Of a stretch of 64,000 bases of DNA, positions 45,442 to 55,997 are shown in pieces (the first letter of the stretch is position 1; each line of letters opens with the position of its first letter). The notes beneath the pieces were generated by a model that was not told the origin of the DNA, ran no database searches, and saw only the letters and a program-made list of their open reading frames with translations. The translations under genes and the position numbers were made by a program. Source of the stretch: Diphasiastrum complanatum (Eukaryota; Streptophyta; Lycopodiopsida; Lycopodiales; Lycopodiaceae); the NCBI GenBank assembly GCA_029204225.1, contig CM055106.1, positions 17,990,149 through 18,054,148 on the forward strand, in the 5' to 3' direction.

Positions 45442-47165
45442 TGGCGATGGCGATGGAGGAGATTGGGAGCTGCGAGGCGGTGATGGGAGATGGCGCTTTA
45501 GTGGAGCTCATTGTGGGAAGGCTGAGCAGTCCCCAGGATCGGCACGCAGCATCTCTGGTGTGCAAGATCTGGAGCGATGCCGTTGTCTGGGCTGCTCGCA
45601 AGATCATGCCTCGCTGCCGGAAAGTGCTCCCTAAGCTGGCTTCTCGCTTCAGGCGCATCACTTGGCTGGACCTCTCCTGCTTCCTGGACGTTCTGGCGGA
45701 CGAGGATCTGGTGATGGCAGCTTCGGCGTTTCCGAATTTGCGCAGCATTACGATTGGTTGTTCGGAACAGCCTCAGGATTTCATTACAGATAAGGGTTTG
45801 AAGGGGTTTGCGTCCAAATGCTCATTGCTGCAGCGGATTGAGCTGTCAAATTTACCGCGGCTTCAAGACTCGGCCATCGACGCATTGAGCAGAAACTGCA
45901 GGCGGCTTCGATATTTGCACCTCGAGAATTGCACGGCTCTGACAGATTCGTCTCTGGAAGCTGTTTCACGTTTCAGTGAGTTGCAGCAGATCTCGTTGAA
46001 GGGAAGTTTCTCGTTCACCTCGTCGGGGTTGGCGAAAATTGGCGCTGGATGCAAAAAGTTGACGAGCGTCTGTTTTGCGCTTGAGTTTATATCAGATTGC
46101 GCATTGAAATCATTAGCTTCAGGTTGTCCTGAACTTCAAGAAATTGATCTAAAATATCGAACGGCAGGTCTTGGATCTCTTGTTGAATGCCATTCTCTGC
46201 TTTCTCTTCGTGTGGAGACCGATGAGAGGATTTTTATGGATGAAGTTTTAATGCATATAGCAGCGGCAAACAAGAACTTAAAGGAGTTTGTCTTTGTGCA
46301 TCCGATTAACCCATTAAGTGAAGCGGCTGTTGTCGGAATTGTTAGCAGATGCCCAAACCTTCAGAAACTCTGCTTAGAGGCATTTAAATTGACCGAAATG
46401 GGATTGCTAAGCATCATGAACTGCAAAAATCTCAAGTATTTAGAGCTTCTTCATTTCCACAGTTCTGGACAAGGGCTAGCAGAAATAGGGTTATGTCAGC
46501 TGGATCTCAGGCACTTTGCTTTGAGGTCAGCCAAGTGCATCAGAGACGTAGAACTGCAGATGTTTATGGACGGCAATAGACGCCTGGAGCATCTGGATCT
46601 ACATTATTGCTGTGGGCCATCAGGAATTGGCTTCTCTGCCATAGGAGCTTGCAGCCGCTTGCAGTACCTAGATCTGAGCTTCACGGAGGTGGATGATCTA
46701 AGTCTGATGGAGATTGGAAGTGGCGCCAGGCATGTCAAGCATTTGCGTCTGGTAAAGTGTGAGGCCATAACTAGCGTATTACCAGTTGCTAGATTTGCAG
46801 AGGTAGAATTCCTAAATCTTGATCAATGCCCTTTTGTTACCGATGAAGGGTTGAATGCGCTTGCAGTTAACTGTCCACGACTTGAAAATGTAAGCCTAGC
46901 TTGCACTAGGGTTACAGATATTGGAATAACCTACCTGAAAAATTGCAGTGCTCTACGAGAGCTTCGTATTCCTTACTGTCGTGGAGTTAACGGCCCAGGT
47001 ATCATAGAAATTGCCAATTCTTGCAGATGGTTCAGACATATCAGTGTTAGCCACCGCCTTAGGGGTTCAAAAGTTGTTGAATTATTAAGAGAAAAGTGGT
47101 TTATTGTATCTTTTGAAATTGATGATATGGCACTAGTGCCTTTTGGTTTCAATCCAATCGTTTAG
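45441..47165 (+). CDS. F-box/leucine-rich-repeat protein
   Basis: One uninterrupted frame of 574 residues. An F-box-like segment lies at about residues 15-50 (DGALVELIVGRLSSPQDRHA, SLVCKIWSDAVV). From about 75 onward come some 17 cysteine-containing LRRs of 25-26 residues (for example LRYLHLENCTALTDSSLEAV, LEFLNLDQCPFVTDEGLNAL-type repeats). F-box/LRR proteins recruit substrates to SCF ubiquitin ligases: the F-box binds SKP1 and the LRR arc holds the target. Length fits plant FBL proteins (about 550-650). Two further in-frame ATGs (45447, 45453) make the exact start uncertain. No intron is visible, so it may be naturally intronless or a retrocopy; no poly-A tail was seen. It is intact, with GC content above its surroundings. 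Its substrate cannot be told. Confidence 0.9.
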
Positions 47166-48144
47166 CTCAAGGCCTAGTGATACTCTTGATGGCCGATGCA
47201 AAGTCTACTATTTGGTGCTGTATACAATCAGCATGTTTGTAGGTTTTGATTATAGTGCAGTACTCTTTATCTTGTTTTGTATAAGTAATCTTGAACTTAT
47301 ACAAAAAATAGGGCAAAGTATATTGTGTGTATGTCTTTGCCTTTGTGGTGGTCGGTGGTGACTTCATGTATTGGAATTTTTGGACTGTATAATTTAGAGC
47401 TTTGATGCTGAACATGATCATTTTCCTGTGCATGTTGTGGTTCAAATCAAGATTAAAGTAAAATTTTCTTCGAATTGTTCGAATTGCATATGAAAAGTGG
47501 TCTAGTAGGAATATTACTGAATAATAGGTATCTAGTTGTAATTGTATTTGCCATCAGATTTGAGTCTTCTGGTAGTGCTCTATTGACTCAGTGTTGAGCA
47601 AGCAAGATGTTTTATTCAAATCGACTTCTTTTATTTGAATTGTTTAGAGCATCAAATGCTTGCTAGATTTGAAGTTCTGAGATTCAAATTTTCTTATATT
47701 TGAATCATCTCTTAGTGCAAGCTCAGATGTGACTCACAGTAATCATCACCTGATGAAGAGGTTTTGATAAGAGCTTTGAATGTTCTGCCAGGTGAGCAAG
47801 AGTATGTCGTTCTTTTTTTTCCAGAATTTGTAACTGTAAACAAAAACCTCAATTCCAATCACATACTTGTTGATAGCCAGAAGTTTCAAATTGCCAGAAG
47901 ATTCAATTCTAGCAATACTCTCAGCTCCTGGAAGTAGTCTTAGTTAAGACTTAACAATGATCATCACCGTCTCCACTTAAGTGAGTACAATACTGCTTAT
48001 TGGCAACTGCCAGACGATTTGAATCTTAGAAGACTCGATCATTTTGGAATATGTTTTTGGAATTTGTTACTTTATGGATCCAAAGAAGAAAAGTCAAATC
48101 TAAATCACATGACTGTTGATTGCCAGAAGTTTTGCGTCTTCTGA
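47166..48144. other. F-box 3' flank, no gene
   Basis: This contains the likely 3' untranslated region, with AT-rich sequence beyond. Several copies of TTGCCAGAAG..TT(T/C)(A/G)A.TT appear at 47870-48135, without an obvious unit. Confidence 0.45.
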
Positions 48145-48376
48145 GGATCGAGATTCCAAAAATTTGACAAGTTTCTTTTCCATGTCTTATGTCCAAAAGG
48201 GTTTCATGGCACCAGTGGATTATAGGTCCCGACTCCCCGCACTTTTCTAGAGTTTTAACTGGATCGAGATTCCAAAAATTTGACAAGTTTCTTTTCCATG
48301 TCTTATGTCCAAAAGGGTTTCATGGCACCAGTGGATTATAGGTCCCGACTCCCCGCACTTTTCTAGAGTTTTAACT
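48145..48376. repeat. perfect 116 bp tandem duplication
   Basis: 48145-48260 and 48261-48376 appear identical base for base (unit starts GGATCGAGATTCC, ends GAGTTTTAACT). Confidence 0.95.
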
Positions 48377-49990
48377 ATTTATTGTCGAAATTAGAGGTGT
48401 TTTCTCGAAATCTTAGGTTCGTTTTTTCCAATGTTCGAGGCTTTTAGCACTTTGTTTTATGTTCCAATTTTTTTTTTATGGCTTATTTGGATGGAGTTTC
48501 ATCGATGTGAATTTTCTAAAATTTTGATAAAATTGACAGGCAACTGCTGTACTGTGTACAACAAAAGATGATTCCATTACTATTTTGGGTAAAGCACATG
48601 GATTCTATTATGTGGCTTTTATTTGTGGCACACAACTGCTGAAATGTTCCAATCAAAGAATGTTTGGTAGGACTCCTTTTCTTCTTTCAGCCTTCAGCTA
48701 AGTAGACAGAGAGGATGCTAGAGTTTTGGGATTTTATCGGATTTCAAACACCTGACCCCAGCAGACCAGAACAACTCATGAGTTTCAAAAAGTTCAACTT
48801 TTTGGGCCTGTATTTGCAAGATGGTGCACATGTGTGTCTTTCCTGTGTAACTTTCAATTGTCTTGTTTCTGGCACTAACTTGGGCAACATACATCTACTG
48901 CTCAGGCTTGCAAAAGGAAAGCGTTCATCATAGTACCTTACATTCATGTTCTAGGATAGCAAACAAGGTAGCTCGTAAAGTAGAGACATAAAAAAACATG
49001 CTAAAATAGTTCTTTAATAAGTGGTGACTTGGTTAGGACTACCTTTTTGTCCTTGAGGTCAGGAGTTTGACCTATGACCCCAATCCACCCACAAATGAGG
49101 ACATAAAAGAGAAACATGCATGCTAAAGTAGTCCAATAAAAAAAATGCTAGCTAGGACTTGTTATGGACGTACAACACAAGGGTTTTCTTTGCCATTGCG
49201 TATTATGTTCAGGAATCTATGTACCGTCAGGTTCCACTTATTATTTTTGGTAACATGACTATGGTACTTTAGGAGCTTGCACATAGACGGTAGAGATCCA
49301 CACATTGGATAGCCCTAACTTGCTTTTCACGTTACTCTGTAGGCCTAATTTGCTTAGTATGTTCCTGTGAGGTGATATAAGTAGTACTTTCATTCTTTCA
49401 GAAGCGTATGTTTCCAAATCAGACAATAGAGACTAAATAGCATACTTAATCTGTTGGAGAACGTTCAATCAAGATAGGAATGATAATAAAAAGCTTTACC
49501 TTACAAGTTTTTGCCTGGAGAATGTCATGTATAAGCATTGTTTATTTTAATACTATTTCCAATTTGAATAACCACTCAAGGCTATCACTACTTTATAAAG
49601 GAAAATAATCTTTGGCTTTTACATATCAAAATGCACCTATGTTCCAAAATGTCACTGAAGTAAATTAAAATGTTTTTTTGTAATCGATTGTCACATATCG
49701 AGTTCAAGCGTCAGCTTGTTCAGGATCAGCATAAAAATGAATTCCTTTAAGGCTACTTCCTACTGTCACGAAATTGCATACACAACCATGTGTTTTTCTT
49801 TTAGGCTTTCATTGGGGGTGTTGCATCCAAAGCTTGAACTATCTTTAGAATTGCAAATCTACAGTGTCCATCCAACATTTGTTGTTAATAATCAATAGAT
49901 CAAGGGCGTTCACATAACATTCACCACCCAACAAGAGAGGCCACAAACTAACATTGTATATCATCCTAAAGGAAAATGCTAGTACAAGAA
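48377..49990. other. no gene; possible SINE-like remnant
   Basis: 49021-49100 holds GTGGTGACTTGGTTAGGACT and GGTCAGGAGTTTGACC, an A-box/B-box-like pair about 40 bp apart that may be a tRNA-derived SINE. The rest shows no supported feature. Confidence 0.35.
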
Positions 49991-49996
49991 ACCTTG

Positions 49997-50035
<39 letters not shown>

Positions 50036-50072
50036 TGAGAGAGAGAGAGAGATGTGTGTGTGTGTGTGTGCG
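49997..50072. repeat. (TG)n(GA)n(TG)n microsatellite
   Basis: A compound array that ends close to the LTR edge at 50081. Confidence 0.9.
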
Positions 50073-50080
50073 TGTGTTTT

Positions 50081-50691
50081 TGTGAAAATTTAAGATTCAA
50101 AACACACTTGATGGATCAAAAATCTTTAGCTAATTTTGGATGCACATTTAGAATCATTCACAAAATAGAATTGCAAATACATGTAGATCTGATCATAAAC
50201 ACTAAGATCCAATATGGTAATGTCCCTATCCATACAACAGCAGCAACATATAGCCTTTCACACGTGGAATCAAGTACAACAAGAAAAATCACATTCTATA
50301 CACTAGAACTCAAGATATCATGAGAAATATGCAAGAGATGGACATAGAATCAAAGAGGTAAGTTCTCCATACAAAATGAGAACATCAAGATGATTTCTCC
50401 ATGCTGGTACAACTATTTATAACAGCCATAGTGCCATTTCGATACTAGCCCTAAAATAGTAACTTCTAGGAACTTCATCAAAAACCTAGATTTTAGTGAC
50501 TAAATGCAATGTACCTATATTAGCCAATTCGAATGGGTCCAAATCCAACCTCATCCATTAATGTGTTTGCCAATAATAGTACAAACACTATTTAGGCCTT
50601 TATTGTAAACAAATCTATCTCTAAGTTGAAATTCCAAGTTGGCCTCAAAATTGCCAAAATAAATCAACTAAACTAGTTGACATTTTTCACA
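50081..50691 (-). mobile_element. copia 3' LTR, TGTGAA family, copy 2
   Basis: This 611 bp unit starts on the minus strand with TGTGAAAAATG and ends ...TTTTCACA, an 8 bp perfect terminal inverted repeat. It follows the copia RNase H; the polyprotein stop (50673) falls 16-18 bp inside it. CAACTATTTATAACAG at 50406 is a TATA-like block. It is related to 12288-13250. Confidence 0.75.
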
Positions 50692-51600
50692 CTCCTATGC
50701 TTCATAAACAAGTCCTTTGCCAATGATTTGGTGAAGATATCAGCCACACACTCCCTTGATGAGACATGTTGAAGCTCCGCTTCTTTTGCCATGACTTGTT
50801 CCCTCAAAAAATGATAAGCCACTTCAATATGCTTGCTCCTTGCATGAAAAACAAGATTGCTTGCCAAAATTTGAGCTGAAAAATCCAACAAGTTACCATC
50901 CTTTTGATCCATAGCATCTCCTTTGTGCATGAAGTTAGGGCTTTGTACTTGGCTTCACTAGATGTTAAAGAGATTGTTGCTTGTTTCTTTGACATCCACG
51001 AGATAGCTCCATCACCTATGAATATAGCATGTACACTTAATTTTCTATCCATTTGATCTCCAACAAAGTCTGAATATGAAAATTCAAACAAGCTAGGTGA
51101 TGATCCTCTATAAACAATGCCAAATTCTCTTGTATCTGAAATGTATCTCAATACTCTCTTGCCTAGCTTCCAATGCTCCACACTAGGAGCATGCATAGAT
51201 CTACCAACACAATAGCTAAGATTAGATCTTGCGATGGCTAGATATATGAGTGAACCAACTAGCTTCCTATAGAGAGTAATATCCTCGAAAGATCTTTCAT
51301 TACCTCTGGTAGTGAGCTTTACGTTTGATTCCATGGGTTTATCAATAGACTTAGCATCTACCATATGAAATTTTTTAAGAATAGAATGAGCATACTTCTC
51401 TTGACAAATGAAAGTAGATTGAGAAGTTCTAAATACCTCTATTCTCAAGATATAATGCAAAAGACCAAGATCATGCACCTCGAACTCCTTTAGGAGTGCA
51501 ATCTGGATATCATTGATGTCTTGATTGTTGCCTCCACTCAAAATGATATCATCCACATAGATTAGAAGAATTATAACATCATTTCCCCATAATGGATCAA
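50673..51600 (-). pseudogene. copia RT 3' half and RNase H
   Basis: The minus strand from about 51600 reads DPLWGNDVIILLIYVDDIILSGG, with the RT YVDD box intact. EFEVHDLGLLHYILRIEV follows, then KKFHMVDAKSIDKPME, YRKLVGSLIYLAIARSNLSYCV and the RNase H region (SYSDFVGDQMDRKLSV, ISWMSKKQATISLTSSEAKY). A frameshift near 50930 moves the end into another frame: FHARSKHIEVAYHFLREQ, then ADIFTKSLAKDLFMKHRSVKNVN, stop at 50673. RNase H Asp positions appear kept. Everything upstream of the YVDD region (gag to RT fingers) is missing, so this is a 5'-truncated copy attached to its 3' LTR. It is a different copia family from the 42 and 57 kb copies. Confidence 0.88.
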
Positions 51601-53466
51601 TTCATCATGATTTTGATCTTTTTTTATCTCAAAATCCGCTTGATTGCAAACTATGTCCAAACTAGCTCTCAAAATCTTGATTTTTCAAGCAAATTTTCAC
51701 ATCAAGCTTGAAACATTCAATCCATGGCACCATCCTTGGGCTGGATTTGAAATCTCAAAAAAAGTGAATCTTCTCTCTCAATAAGATTTGTGCTTTAAAG
51801 AGCTAAGTCCACTTAGTAAGATCTTGATCACAAAGGAGAGACCAATTCTCCACCAATGCCAATCAACTTGAGTTACTAGATCTTGCCTTTCACAAATGAA
51901 GTAACTCCAAGATAATCTGGATCACACACCAAACACAAGTTTCACACACCTCTATGACTCTATTTCAAGCCAAAAAAAAACACTAAAGAACTATGAGTAG
52001 GAGTGAAACAATGTGACTCGGATCTCAAAATCCCATCTAGAACTCCCAAAACCTAGATTGACAAGGCCACCTTGAGTTTTTTAATGCAACCATTGAGATT
52101 TGGTGCTCTTTGGCAAAATTCACCAGGTTGGGTGCCCAACCTACCTCCAAACAAATGCCAATAACTTGATCTATAGTGAACCAATTCACTTGAAATCTCT
52201 TGCACCTAAATGTACACTCAAATAGCTTTCCAACAAGATTAAAGTATTTACTTGCCCAATTTGGATTACCACATAGAACACAATAAATCCTTAAAGTGGC
52301 GGACATCCCACAAGTGCTCTAAGAACAACAATCTTTATTATACTTTTCAGATCCAAATCATCAAGCTTTTGGCCCCACTTGATGCCAAAATCCGTTGGAA
52401 GCCAGTCGAAAATCATGAATTTCACTCTCTAATCTTGATCATTCATGCATGAAGATCATACCATGTGAAGGTTTCACACGTGTGAAGACATGTTGCCCAA
52501 CACCCACAAGTGATCTTCTGGGGTATTTGTGATTGCACATAGATCTATCACATAAATTGCATCCTACAATCTTTCTAGATTGATTCTAAGGCAAGAGCAC
52601 AATTTCATGCATAATGAATCCAAATTCAACTGGCACTCGAATCAATCAAGGTACATGAAAAAACTAAGTTCTCGACATGTTTTGAGAGAGAGAAAAATAG
52701 CCTACTCTCGAGTAGAGAGAGAAAGTGAGTGAGCCCTCAAGAAGAGAGAGAGAATATGAGGAAAAACAATGTGTATCACATAGATTGCTTCACAAAAACT
52801 TGTATGTACAATAAGAGAGCTCTACCATATAGTAGTAACACGAGATCTAGCATGAGTACATCCTTGAGAATGATTGGACCGACCCATTATTGCCTTTCTA
52901 CATCATGACTGAACCCCTAGATTTGCACCTCTCATCATGATTAGACCTCATGATTTCCACCTCACAATTTGATTGGGCCTCATGATGTGCACCTCTAAAC
53001 ATGATTGGTCCACATGTAATACACCTCTTAAGGTGATTGGCCTTGTGCTCTATGCCTCTTAACATGATTGTCCAAATAGATGCATTTCAATCCTAACACC
53101 ATGTGACAAATGTCACTATCTCAATAGATCTCAAGTTTGAGGCCTATTGACTATTCAAACTCAACAATGTCATGAATGAACTTAAATGATTAGGCCTACC
53201 CTCCACATGTGGGAACATGCTCCACACATGTGAGATTTACATATGTACATGAAAGTCTAAACTAATCAAGCCAGATTTTGCAAAATCTTCACAGAAATTT
53301 CTAGAGAGAAAACTTGCATACACTTCTAGGAAGAGTGAGCATATATTTGCCATGTGACAGAGAGATCAACATGTGCTGCTACGGGGGAAGGGTTTTTTTT
53401 TTTCCTTATTAATTTAGGGTTAGGGTTTTATTTTTAGGGTTTACAGAGAGAGAAGGGATAATGTGA

Positions 53467-53469
<3 letters not shown>
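51601..53469. other. no recognised gene
   Basis: A minus frame of 89 codons (52306-52037) has several Cys and Trp (CVLCGNPNWASKYFNLV) but matches nothing known to me. 53206-53250 shares a 40 bp block with 35130-35175 (ACATGTGGGAACA.GCTCCACACATGT), so decayed gypsy LTR sequence may be present. 53413-53442 holds three TTAGGGTT-type motifs (telo-box-like) just before the next gene. Confidence 0.35.

Positions 53470-53509
<40 letters not shown>
53470..53509 (+). repeat. (GA)n 5' of the PLAT-like locus
   Basis: About 20 GA units end 30 bp before the ATG at 53540. Confidence 0.95.
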
Positions 53510-53512
<3 letters not shown>

Positions 53513-53539
53513 CTAGGATAGCAAAGTAGATCGATAGAT

Positions 53540-54387
53540 ATGGTTATCAAGAAAGTTGCGGCTGTAACCATGATGTTGGCAATCATGGCTTGTGTAATCT
53601 TGTTGGGCAATACAATGGGGGACACAATATCAACCAACACCAATCAGTTTTTCAACTCGGATCTGAAGGTTTGAGTCTTTCATTTTCGATAATCTAATAT
53701 GTCCGGTGTTTTTTGTTTGTTGTTGTGGTTCTATTGTTGCTTGAATTTTTATCCTTATTTCCCTATTTCTAAAGTTTGCATGGATGTGTGTGGTACTGTA
53801 AATTAGCTTCTGATAACTATATTCGTGATATTGTGGTTGCTTTCTGCTTTTATTAAGTTGTTTTGCTTGCATTTGTTTCAGGACATATGTGTCTACACAC
53901 ATTATATTAAGAGTGGGAGCACGAGCAACGGGAGGACAAATGCCAAAATCAGTGCTAGCTTCTATGATTCCAATCGTCGTGGAAAACATCATCCAATGGG
54001 AAGGCTTGACTCCATCACATGATCCTCTTACCAACAAAGAAGCCTGGATATTTCCATGGGAAGGTAAAATTGTCTAAGTAATGACATATGCAAGGTGGCA
54101 CTAATTTCAGTCGGAGTCCTAGCTGGTATGCAAGCAACGTGGAGGTTACGTTTGCTGGATCGGAGTGGAAAGAAAGCAATCATCAATATGGCAAGTTCAA
54201 TATGCTAAGAAAAAGAATTGTCTTCGAGACCAAGCTTCGGGAGTATTCATCACTGACCAGGCGAAGATCTCATGACATGACCGATGGCCGTCAACGATCA
54301 TCGTCGAGGATCTGGCACAAGGAATTTCGAAACCTCGTAGCATGCTGTGGAAAGGGAATAAAAAGAAAAGACCGTTTACACAAATAA
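53540..54387 (+). pseudogene. secreted PLAT/LH2-like protein, frameshifted
   Basis: Exon 1 (53540-53668, 43 codons) encodes a signal peptide: MVIKKVAAVTMMLAIMACVI then LLGNTMGDTIS. A GT-AG intron (53669-53881) leads in phase to DICVYTHYIKSGSTSNGRTN then AKISASFYDSN. This matches the opening strands of plant PLAT-domain proteins (C-V-Y-T-x-Y-x-[KR]-[ST]-G-S, then I-S-x-x-x-Y-D). The frame stops at 54022. The next frame continues WEGLTPSHDPLTNKEAWIFPW to 54077. A third, after 54088, holds SWYASNVEVTFAGSEWK, the usual PLAT C-terminal W-Y-x-N-Y-V-E-V-T phrase. So the ancestral protein survives in three frames. PLAT proteins are stress-linked and act in the secretory path or wall. Extra introns could explain part of this, so pseudogene status is likely and not certain. 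Confidence 0.6.
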
Positions 54388-54770
54388 CAACGAAGACTCT
54401 CCTCCATATTCTCTTACTGTAACCGGAGACGATTGTTCATACAGATATATCAACCGACGATGAACATCAATTTTAGACCTGGTGGAATTACGGCTGCCCA
54501 TTTTGGAGTTGTATCTTGGAATGAGCATGCAGATGATGGTTGGAGAGGTTGGATGATGCAGTGAAAGTTGTTGATGATGTGCACAAGAAGAAGTTTGGAT
54601 GGACGTGCTTTCTAGCTTGGCCAACTGTTTTCTTAATGCTACATTCATAAAAGATTCTACTCAAGAAGCCAAAGACATTTCGCAGAAGAATCGGGCAGCA
54701 GCAAAACTCTCAAGAACAATTCATGAGACCAAAGACTGACAGCTTCTCATGATGACAGAAGTCATGTTCA
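54388..54770. other. 3' flank of the PLAT-like locus
   Basis: No supported gene. The left edge of the following LTR may lie anywhere from about 54610 to 54770. Confidence 0.4.
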
Positions 54771-55985
54771 ATCTTATAGTGACCAACTTTGAAATCGTTA
54801 GCACTACAGTGATTTCATAGCCAAACAATGAAGTATTGAATTATCAGACAAGACAATAAGAGATCATCAGTTACAAAACAATCATAGAGATGCATACATT
54901 CTAACATAATACTGAACGCAATAAAAGGAGTAGATTGATTCAGCATGTAGCATGTACAAAATCAGATGATGATGAGCACAAGACAATTGCGGATAGAAAC
55001 CACGTACTCTAAGCAATCTCTGAGTAACTGAAATTTTGTCTGAATGTACTTCAACTAATAAGCAATAAGCACAAGTAGCAATACTAAGCTCTAAGCTAAG
55101 ATATAAACGAAACTAGAAAAGAGCATAATAATGAACTTCAATACATATTGAAAATAATAGAAGTATGATCAGCTATTTATACTGATAGCACGTCCAGTAT
55201 GATAGCTATTAGGTTGCAGATTGCAATAGCAAGTTGGCCACAATGAGCTGGCATCCATCTAGTTGGGTCTTTCCGGAAATTTACTTACTAGATGGTTAGG
55301 GCAAGTCTATAGCTTCAACTCAAGTGAAACAATGAACCGTCTTTCTGATGGGGAAAGGGAGATAGAAGAATGTGAAGGGAGAAGAGAGCAGAAATATTGT
55401 TGAACAGCTCTCCCATTCTAATTAGCTGCTAAATGCAAAAAAGTCTAATAGACAACTTATGCTAAATGTAACCACAACTTTAAGTGTTCTAATTGCCCAA
55501 CATGATCTTCAAAATTAATTCATACTCTGAAACAAGAGTACAGTCCACCAAAGAGATTAGAGATGATTTGTATGTGGTACTACTGAAATCAGAGTGAACG
55601 TGAAATATAGTTCTGAAATAAATGGAAGAGCAGTATGATAACACAAGTTCCTCAGGCGTCAGAGACAGCCATCGTCTGATCAGAAACTGAGGAGTCGTAG
55701 ACGTCCGTGTTTTGATCAGAGTGAGTAAACAAGTGCGATGAAACAGCAATGAAAGTGCATTCAATCACAACAAGCATTCATCTACGTTGTACGTAGATAA
55801 AAGCAAGCTGCTGCTATATTGCACTGAAACACAATACAAAATAGCAATTACACATATGAGCAGACGTAGAACCAAAGTTGGTTTCACCTTACCCTAGAAT
55901 CAATGATCGATAAACATGCAGGAAGAATCATGAAATAGAAATTAGTCATTCACCAACGGGGCAAGTGTGGGCTTAATTTCCAACA
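54771..55985 (-). mobile_element. copia 3' LTR of the 56-59 kb element
   Basis: The right edge is exact: on the minus strand AAGGGGGT (polypurine tract, 55986-55996) is followed by TGTTGGAAATTAAGCCC from 55985. The interior around 54870-55230 matches the LTR at 17168 (ATACTGAACGCAATAA, AGTATGATCAGCTATTTATACT). The left edge is uncertain. Confidence 0.65.
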
Positions 55986-55997
55986 ACCCCCTTAAGG

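Noticed and set aside
52037-52306. Cys/Trp-containing 89-codon frame
   Set aside because: No motif spacing fits a known zinc finger and no neighbouring exon was found.
53413-53442. Interstitial telomere tract
   Set aside because: Only three imperfect units; better read as promoter telo-box motifs or chance.
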